DNA from: Gammaproteobacteria bacterium
Lineage (GTDB): Bacteria; Pseudomonadota; Gammaproteobacteria; Coxiellales; Coxiellaceae
Assembly: GCA_022600315.1 (NCBI GenBank)
Contig: JAHZKQ010000218.1
Coordinates: forward strand, 1 to 5,071
Reading direction: 5' to 3'
Length of the DNA stretch: 5,071 bases
Below the pieces are notes generated by a model. The model saw only the letters and a program-made list of their open reading frames with translations. It was not told the DNA's origin and searched no databases. The position numbers were made by a program, and so were the translations under genes. Positions 1 to 5,071 of this stretch are shown in pieces (within the stretch, counting starts at the first letter, position 1; each line of letters starts with the position of its first letter).

Positions 1-45
1 AGATAATAAAACTTTTAAAAAAAATCATCATAGACAAATAAGTGG

Positions 46-1350
46 CTAAGATTCTAATGATAACTGTAAACGAATACCATATAAATTACCTGTCTGGTTT
101 AAACCATCAGCTGAAGGGTCGGTATGCATATGCACATAATTAAATAACATTTCAAAATATTTATTAAAAAACCAATTCAATCCCACTGTAATATCACGTT
201 CGCGACCACCTTGCGTATCACCACTTATCAAATTCAGTTGACTGTAGCGCAAAGCCAATTGCCATGCACCACAATAACGGTGCCTGATTGCACTAATTCC
301 TGCAAAACCCAGCTCATGTGAACTATAATCGCGTGACTCGCCGGTTAGAAAATAACTGGCTGATACATAAAACCCCTTATAACTTAAGGTGCTTAAATTT
401 AAATTACGCTGAACCCAAGCTTGTAAATATTCAGCTTGTGCAGTAAACGGTCCGCGTACCCACGCGCTAGTCAGATCAATCACATTATAAGCATTAACAT
501 CATCGATACCACCCGTATCAATAAAGCTTGCATTATTACGCATCAATAATTCTGGAATAGTACTAAATTCCGCGCTATCTGCAGCATCAGTACCTTGATG
601 CCAATAGGATGCGCTAAATTGTAAAACCCGATGATTATGATTAAATGGAATCCACGCCAACTCCGCCGTTTCACCCAAAGGCTGATGACCCACGACTTGA
701 GAATTTGTTAATGGCGCAGCAAAAAAACTACCGTATAGCATCACCGGTTTAAAATTAAACATGGCGCTAACGCCATTGGCATAAGGCGTAGCAAATGCTG
801 AATCTGGTAAACCAAACTCCATAAAAGTAATCGCTGTCGTAGAACTGTTGTTTTCCAAACCAAACAAAATGAATTGTTGCCCAACGGTAATCTCGGTATG
901 CGGAATACCATCAAAAGATAAAGCGGCGAATTGCACATTTTTATCATATAGCTCGTATTCAAAGATAAACTGCCAGTTACGTAGAAACTCTACATCAAAA
1001 TAATAATTCGTACTGCGCCAATTAAGATGCGGCGTTAAACTTGGCACGCCCGCCCAAAGCAAATAATCTTCTTGCGCATAGCCGGCAAAATCAATTTTAA
1101 AATTGGGCTTTTTAGTTTGTGAGCGATCTTGAGATTTTTTACTTAACACATGCCGATTATGATGATGCTTTTTTAACTGAATGTCGCTAGGCTTGACTGG
1201 AGATTTAAAAGTATTTGGTGTTTTGTCTAATATATTTTTATGCTGTATCTCACCTGGAGTATGTGCTGTTTTAGCCGCTTCTACTACCGAAACAAACAGC
1301 ATTGCCATTAAAAATAAGCCACCTAAGCAATAAATCCTAACTAATTTCAT
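46..1350 (-). CDS. Outer-membrane porin, OprP/OprO (Porin_O_P) family
   Basis: Predicted 434-residue outer-membrane beta-barrel channel. Residues 1-25 form a signal peptide (Lys2/Arg5, hydrophobic 8-23, cleavage probably VEA|A after 25). Residues 27-85 are a basic Lys/His-rich stretch, then the barrel runs from about 86 to the end with alternating amphipathic strands rich in Tyr, Trp and Phe. Family resemblance to phosphate-selective porins O/P rests on VGQQFILFGLENNSSTT (156-172), where OprP has an FGLE-type segment, the late block YFLTGES (333-339), AWQLALRYSQLNL (362-374), and DITVGLNWFFNKY (386-398). Pseudomonas OprP and OprO carry phosphate and polyphosphate, but many relatives have other or unknown substrates, so anion specificity should not be assumed. 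The start overlaps the fadD stop as ATGA with no clear Shine-Dalgarno sequence, implying translational coupling. The protein ends RLQLSLES, without the usual terminal Phe. Porin family is fairly sure; substrate is unknown. Confidence 0.85.
   Translation of the reverse strand: MKLVRIYCLGGLFLMAMLFVSVVEAAKTAHTPGEIQHKNILDKTPNTFKSPVKPSDIQLKKHHHNRHVLSKKSQDRSQTKKPNFKIDFAGYAQEDYLLWAGVPSLTPHLNWRSTNYYFDVEFLRNWQFIFEYELYDKNVQFAALSFDGIPHTEITVGQQFILFGLENNSSTTAITFMEFGLPDSAFATPYANGVSAMFNFKPVMLYGSFFAAPLTNSQVVGHQPLGETAELAWIPFNHNHRVLQFSASYWHQGTDAADSAEFSTIPELLMRNNASFIDTGGIDDVNAYNVIDLTSAWVRGPFTAQAEYLQAWVQRNLNLSTLSYKGFYVSASYFLTGESRDYSSHELGFAGISAIRHRYCGAWQLALRYSQLNLISGDTQGGRERDITVGLNWFFNKYFEMLFNYVHMHTDPSADGLNQTGNLYGIRLQLSLES
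1276..1350 (-). other. Signal peptide of the porin (Sec type)
   Basis: Residues 1-25 of the porin: a short basic n-region (Lys2, Arg5), a hydrophobic core from about Cys8 to Val23 (rich in Leu, Met, Phe, Val), and a V-E-A|A cleavage site after residue 25. Cys8 lies too early and lacks the context of a lipobox, so this is a signal peptidase I substrate rather than a lipoprotein. Confidence 0.8.
1347..1350 (-). promoter_or_regulatory. ATGA stop/start overlap coupling fadD to the porin gene
   Basis: On the minus strand the last bases of fadD read ATGA: ATG starts the porin (1348-1350) and TGA ends fadD (1347-1349). The 20 bases upstream of this ATG contain no AGGA- or GGAG-like sequence. The signal peptide begins right at this Met, which supports the start. 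Overlaps of this kind usually mean that ribosomes finishing the upstream gene re-initiate on the downstream one; that mechanism is inferred here. Confidence 0.75.
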
Positions 1351-3020
1351 GCCGGCATTGCCAATAATTGTTGACGCAACTCACGGCGCAATACTTTACC
1401 AACATTATTTTTCGGCAATTCACCGAGAAATACCACGCGCTTTGGCACTTTATAACCAGTTAAACAGTCTCGACAATGCTGCATAATAATCTCTGCCGAT
1501 AAATTTTCAGCCTTTTTTACTACTACTGCCACCACCATCTCACCCGTCTTCTCACTGGGCAGGCCGACAACAGCAACTTCTTTAACTGCCGGCATACGCA
1601 TAATATTATCTTCAATTTCATTTGGGTAAACATTAAAACCTGATACCAAAATCATATCTTTTTTACGATCAACGATGTAAATAAAACCTTGCTGATCAAT
1701 TCGCGCCATATCACCGCTACGCAGCCAGCCATCTTGTATAACCTCTCGAGTTTCCTCTTCTCGTTGCCAATAACCTTGCATTACTTGTGGCCCTTTAATC
1801 CAAAGCTCCCCTGCTTCACCGATTGCCACTTCTTCACCCGCATCATTACGAATTGAAACCATGGTTGAAGGCAATGGCAAACCAATACTGCCATTAAAAA
1901 TCTCAAGGTTAAGTGGATTTAAAGCAACTACTGGGCTGGCTTCGGTAAGCCCGTAACCCTCAGTAATTGGCACAGCCGTTAACCGATGCCAACGTTCGGC
2001 AACATCAGCCTGTAACGGCATACCGCCTGCTAAGACTAATTTTAATTGACTAAAATCCAAGTTTTTAAATTTTTCTTGATTCATTAGCCCGTTAAATAAG
2101 GTATTAATCCCCACATAAATATTTAAAGGCATGGATTTCAAGGCACGCAAAAATGTCTGCATATCGCGTGGGTCGGTAATTAGTAATACCGTAGTGCCAG
2201 TGGTTAAAAATACTAACGATACGGTCAAAGCAAAAATATGATAAAGAGGCAAAGCCCCCAATGCCATTTCCCCATCAGGCTCAATTACTGACGTCACCCA
2301 AGTTAAACATTGCATAATATTTGCCGCCAAATTTCGCTGGCTTAACATCGCCCCTTTAGGTTGCCCCGTCGTGCCACCCGTATATTGTAAAAATGCCATA
2401 TCGTTGGCTGTGACCATGGCCGATTGATACTGATATTTTTCGCCCTTGCTAAATACACTATTAAAAGAAATGGCCTGCGGTAAATGATAATCCGGCACTA
2501 AGCGCTTTACATATTTGGCGGTAAAATTAAAAAGGCTGGATTTAGGCCAAGCCATTAAGTCGCCAATTTGAGTTAAAATAACATGTTTAATATGCGACTG
2601 CGGCAAGGCTTTTTCTAAAGTATTTGCACAGTGCGCAAAAGCCACCACTACTTCGGCGCTGGTTTCGGCAAATAAATCTGCCAACTCATGCGCGGTATAT
2701 AAGGGATTAACATTAATCACAATCATACCGGCACGCAGCACTCCTAACATTGCTACCGGATATTGAAAAATATTTGGCAACATTAAAGCAATATGAGAAC
2801 CCGGCTTTAATTTAAGCTCATAACGTAAAAAATTTGCAAATTGACGGCTGAGTCGATCAAGATTAGCATAAGTCAATTTACTGCCATAATTAATATAGGC
2901 TACTCGATCGGCGTATTTTATTAGACTTTTTTCGATTAAATCCAGCAGCGATGCATCTGCCGCTAACTCGATATCAGCCGGCACATCTTGCATATATTGT
3001 TTTAACCAGACCGGTTCCAT
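1347..3020 (-). CDS. fadD: Long-chain-fatty-acid--CoA ligase FadD
   Basis: ATP-dependent acyl-CoA synthetase: forms acyl-AMP from a long-chain fatty acid, then the CoA thioester, at the cytoplasmic face of the inner membrane; this activation also traps imported fatty acid. The 557 residues are colinear with E. coli FadD (561). The large N-terminal AMP-binding domain spans about 30-440 and the small C-terminal domain about 450-550. Visible motifs are the P-loop YTGGTTGQPKGAM at 213-225, LPLYHIFALT at 257-266, EGYGLTEASP at 354-363, and the fatty-acyl-CoA-synthetase signature at about 430-457, with Asp437 (ribose contact) and the hinge segment DRKKD at 451-455. Lys542 in NVGKVLRRE is the adenylation lysine. 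The usual TGD reads SGD here (435-437), a mild change. The start is supported by alignment of the first residues with E. coli FadD (VWL then DVP) and by an AAGGG ribosome site. The TGA stop overlaps the porin start. All catalytic residues are present, so the enzyme should be active. Confidence 0.96.
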   Translation of the reverse strand: MEPVWLKQYMQDVPADIELAADASLLDLIEKSLIKYADRVAYINYGSKLTYANLDRLSRQFANFLRYELKLKPGSHIALMLPNIFQYPVAMLGVLRAGMIVINVNPLYTAHELADLFAETSAEVVVAFAHCANTLEKALPQSHIKHVILTQIGDLMAWPKSSLFNFTAKYVKRLVPDYHLPQAISFNSVFSKGEKYQYQSAMVTANDMAFLQYTGGTTGQPKGAMLSQRNLAANIMQCLTWVTSVIEPDGEMALGALPLYHIFALTVSLVFLTTGTTVLLITDPRDMQTFLRALKSMPLNIYVGINTLFNGLMNQEKFKNLDFSQLKLVLAGGMPLQADVAERWHRLTAVPITEGYGLTEASPVVALNPLNLEIFNGSIGLPLPSTMVSIRNDAGEEVAIGEAGELWIKGPQVMQGYWQREEETREVIQDGWLRSGDMARIDQQGFIYIVDRKKDMILVSGFNVYPNEIEDNIMRMPAVKEVAVVGLPSEKTGEMVVAVVVKKAENLSAEIIMQHCRDCLTGYKVPKRVVFLGELPKNNVGKVLRRELRQQLLAMPA

Positions 3021-3032
3021 CCCTTACCCTTA
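3021..3032 (-). promoter_or_regulatory. Ribosome binding site of fadD, tandem TAAGGG
   Basis: Read on the minus strand, the 22-base fadE-fadD gap ends in two direct copies of TAAGGG immediately before the fadD ATG. The upstream copy (AAGGG at 3027-3031) has its AAGG 7 bases from the ATG, a normal Shine-Dalgarno spacing, so it is the likely functional site; the downstream copy touches the start codon and is too close. Both TAA triplets are in frame with fadD, so no N-terminal extension of fadD is possible and ATG at 3018-3020 is the earliest start. Confidence 0.65.
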
Positions 3033-3042
3033 CATGGTTATT

Positions 3043-5071
3043 TTAAGCAGAAAAATAACTCGGATCAAAATCATCCACATCAATAATCTCCATCCTTAGC
3101 ACATCAAATTCGGTTAATGCTTTTGCTTCCGTTTGACTGATAATTTCAGCTTGTTCGGCCGCGGTAATTAATTCCATTAAAGTTTTACCAACAATTTTTG
3201 CTTCACGCTTAGCTTTTACAATTTTTGCTTCAATTGGCTCAATGGTAATCGCTTTAGCTAATACATATTCTAGTTTTGCTAACATGCTATGTTCACGCTG
3301 CTGATACATACTATGCGCCAAATGTTTGCGAAATCGATTTGGCACCATACCAAGGCGCGCTACTTGACGAGCAATTTTATCTTTTGGTAAACGCAGATGT
3401 CGGCCACGCGGCATGACAACCATCCGCAAACTCATGGCAATAAATCGATTCGGTAAATTGCTAATAAAATTATCCAATGCCAATTCCATTCGGTAACAAA
3501 GCGTTTGACAGCAATACTCAACGATCGGTAACTCCTCGGTAATGGTATCCCCACCATCGCCAGCTTGGTAATAGCGTAACACCGCTGAACCTATATATAA
3601 TAGGCTTAGTATATCGCCGAGCCTGGCAGATAGTTCTTCACTACGTTTTAAACCACCACCTAAAGTCACTAAGGCAATATCAGTTGCAAAAGCTAAAGCC
3701 GCTGAAAACCGAGTAAATTGCTGGTAATAACGCCGTAACGGCCCCATCGGCGCTTTACTAAAATAGCCGTCCGTTATTGCCAATACAAAAGCTCGCGCCT
3801 TGTTAGTTGTCATTGCCGCCATATGTTTTAAGAAAATTTCACTAAAAGTTTTTAGGCCTGCAGCTTTATCTGGATCTGCCGCCGCTTGCATTTCAGTTAA
3901 AATAAATGGATGGCAGCGAATCGCGCCTTGGCCGAAAATCATCATCGAACGGGTTAAAATATTTGCGCCCTCAACCGTAATCCCAATCGGTATCTCAAAA
4001 TAAGCTTGAGCTAAATAATTATTTGGCCCCATACAAATCCCTTTACCACCATGCACATCCATTGCCGCCACCCCAACCTGGCGCGCAAGTTCGGTGGCAT
4101 GACATTTGGTGATCGCAGCGGCTACCGCCGATTTTTCACCACGATCTAGATTGCTTGCGGTAAAAACTCGCAATGCATCGAGCATATAAGCATTAGCAAG
4201 CATACTGGCTAAAACTTCTTGAATACCACCAAACTGGCCAATATAGGTATTAAATTGACGCCGAATCCGCGCATACGCGCCACTGGCCAATGCATTAAAC
4301 TTAGCCGCACCACCTGTCATCGATGGTAACGAGATACCTCTTCCTGCCGCTAAACATTCCATTAGCATTCGCCAGCCGTGACCAACTTGCTCACAACCAC
4401 CGATCACCCACTCTAAAGGAATTAAAACGTCTTCGCCTTTAACCGGTCCGTTTGGAAACGCCGAATGTAATGGATAATGACGACGCCCAGCTTCAACTCC
4501 AGCAGTATCAGTCGGAATTAACGCGCAAGTAATACCGCATTCGAGTTCTTCACCCAATAAATGTTCCGGATCATAGAGTTTAAAAGCCAAACCTATCAGA
4601 GTCGCAATTGGTGCTAAGGTAATATAGCGTTTATTAAAATTTAACCGAATGCAAAGTTGTTTTTTGCCGTCAAATTCAGCTTCACAAACCACACCATGAT
4701 CGCTAATCCCCCCAGCATCGGAACCGGCTAATGGCGAGGTTAAGGCAAAACATGGAATTTCTTCGCCTTTGGCAAGCCGCGGCAAATAATAATCTTTTTG
4801 GGTTTCAGTGCCATAATGCAATAATAATTCTGCCGGACCCAAAGAATTCGGTACCGCCACTACCGTAGCTACTGCGGTTGACACACTGGAAATTTTAATA
4901 ATGACTTGTGAATGCCCAAGTGCAGAAAATTCTTTGCCACCATATTTTTTAGGGATAATTAAACTAAAAAAACCTTGCTGAGATAAAAATTGAATGACTT
5001 CTTCTGGCACTTGCATCTGCTCGCTGATATCCCAGTTATTAATCATCGCGCATAGCGTTTCAACCGGACCA
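3043..5071 (-). CDS. fadE: Acyl-CoA dehydrogenase FadE (5' end beyond the window)
   Basis: Catalyses the first step of beta-oxidation: FAD-dependent alpha,beta-dehydrogenation of acyl-CoA to trans-2-enoyl-CoA. The reading frame stays open to the window edge, and the eight residues before the first visible Met (GPVETLCA) match the E. coli FadE stretch before its corresponding position, so that Met (codon at 5044-5046) is internal. E. coli FadE has about 814 residues; roughly 130 N-terminal residues, including the membrane-anchor region, should lie outside. Numbered from the internal Met, the acyl-CoA dehydrogenase core covers about 1-380: CFALTSPLAGSDAGG at 99-113 (substrate/FAD region), NKRYITLAPIA at 138-148, GRGISLPS at 235-242, and ITVEGANILTRSM at 356-368, whose Glu359 aligns with the catalytic base of VLCAD-type enzymes. 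The FadE-specific C-terminal domain (DUF1974 type) follows to the IDVDDFDP signature at 655-662. The C-terminus is slightly shorter than in E. coli. The gene ends in TAA, 22 bases before fadD. Family assignment is very secure; chain-length preference is not readable. Confidence 0.95.
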   Translation of the reverse strand, partial: GPVETLCAMINNWDISEQMQVPEEVIQFLSQQGFFSLIIPKKYGGKEFSALGHSQVIIKISSVSTAVATVVAVPNSLGPAELLLHYGTETQKDYYLPRLAKGEEIPCFALTSPLAGSDAGGISDHGVVCEAEFDGKKQLCIRLNFNKRYITLAPIATLIGLAFKLYDPEHLLGEELECGITCALIPTDTAGVEAGRRHYPLHSAFPNGPVKGEDVLIPLEWVIGGCEQVGHGWRMLMECLAAGRGISLPSMTGGAAKFNALASGAYARIRRQFNTYIGQFGGIQEVLASMLANAYMLDALRVFTASNLDRGEKSAVAAAITKCHATELARQVGVAAMDVHGGKGICMGPNNYLAQAYFEIPIGITVEGANILTRSMMIFGQGAIRCHPFILTEMQAAADPDKAAGLKTFSEIFLKHMAAMTTNKARAFVLAITDGYFSKAPMGPLRRYYQQFTRFSAALAFATDIALVTLGGGLKRSEELSARLGDILSLLYIGSAVLRYYQAGDGGDTITEELPIVEYCCQTLCYRMELALDNFISNLPNRFIAMSLRMVVMPRGRHLRLPKDKIARQVARLGMVPNRFRKHLAHSMYQQREHSMLAKLEYVLAKAITIEPIEAKIVKAKREAKIVGKTLMELITAAEQAEIISQTEAKALTEFDVLRMEIIDVDDFDPSYFSA

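Noticed and set aside
741..962. 73-codon minus-strand ORF inside the porin gene
   Set aside because: It lies wholly within the porin coding region in another frame, has no ribosome site of note and no recognisable protein features; a shadow ORF.
46..1350. Calling the porin FadL, the usual fatty-acid channel
   Set aside because: FadL-type features (plug with an NPA-like N-terminus after the signal peptide) are absent, and the C-terminal blocks fit the Porin_O_P family instead.
1650..1730. SGD in place of TGD in the FadD signature as a possible loss of function
   Set aside because: Thr to Ser is conservative, and the neighbouring Asp437, the DRKKD hinge and Lys542 are all intact, so activity is expected to be normal.
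3800..4003. 67-codon plus-strand ORF opposite fadE
   Set aside because: It is antisense to the well conserved FadE catalytic region, with no recognisable domain or start signal; a shadow ORF.
3043..5046. fadE starting at ATG 5044-5046 as a full 667-residue protein
   Set aside because: The frame is open to the window edge and the upstream codons encode GPVETLCA, matching FadE before this Met; the family is about 800 residues long. The true start is outside.
1..5071. CRISPR array, insertion sequence, tRNA/rRNA, riboswitch or FadR-type operator
   Set aside because: Coding sequence fills nearly the whole window; the only non-coding stretches are 22 and 45 bases, too short for these elements, and I saw no repeat array or terminal inverted repeats.

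Overview
The window is a compact, AT-leaning piece of chromosome, almost certainly from a gammaproteobacterium. FadE and FadD both match the enterobacterial long-chain fatty-acid enzymes along their whole visible length, and the third gene encodes a Gram-negative outer-membrane barrel. The A/T-rich codon choice and lysine-rich porin would suit a Legionella/Coxiella-like lineage, but that placement is a guess; nothing here fixes the genus.

All genes lie on the minus strand and are transcribed from high to low coordinates. First is fadE (3043-5071, 5' end outside the window), acyl-CoA dehydrogenase. After a 22-base gap comes fadD (1347-3020), long-chain acyl-CoA ligase. It is followed, with a 4-base ATGA stop/start overlap, by a complete OprP/OprO-type outer-membrane porin gene (46-1350). 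The remaining 45 bases at the left edge are AT-rich, with only a weak hairpin and T-tract. I see no RNA gene, mobile element, repeat array or CRISPR, and no promoter; the promoter must lie upstream of the window, in or before the missing start of fadE.

Together the genes look like a lipid-catabolism operon. FadD activates incoming long-chain fatty acids to acyl-CoA at the inner membrane, FadE carries out the first, FAD-dependent oxidation of beta-oxidation, and the porin provides an outer-membrane channel. In E. coli fadD and fadE are separate transcription units and long-chain fatty acids enter through FadL. Tight coupling of both genes to a porin of the anion-selective OprP/OprO family is therefore the most interesting point. 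It suggests, but does not prove, that the porin serves uptake linked to fatty-acid use. I see no convincing sign of a wholly new system.
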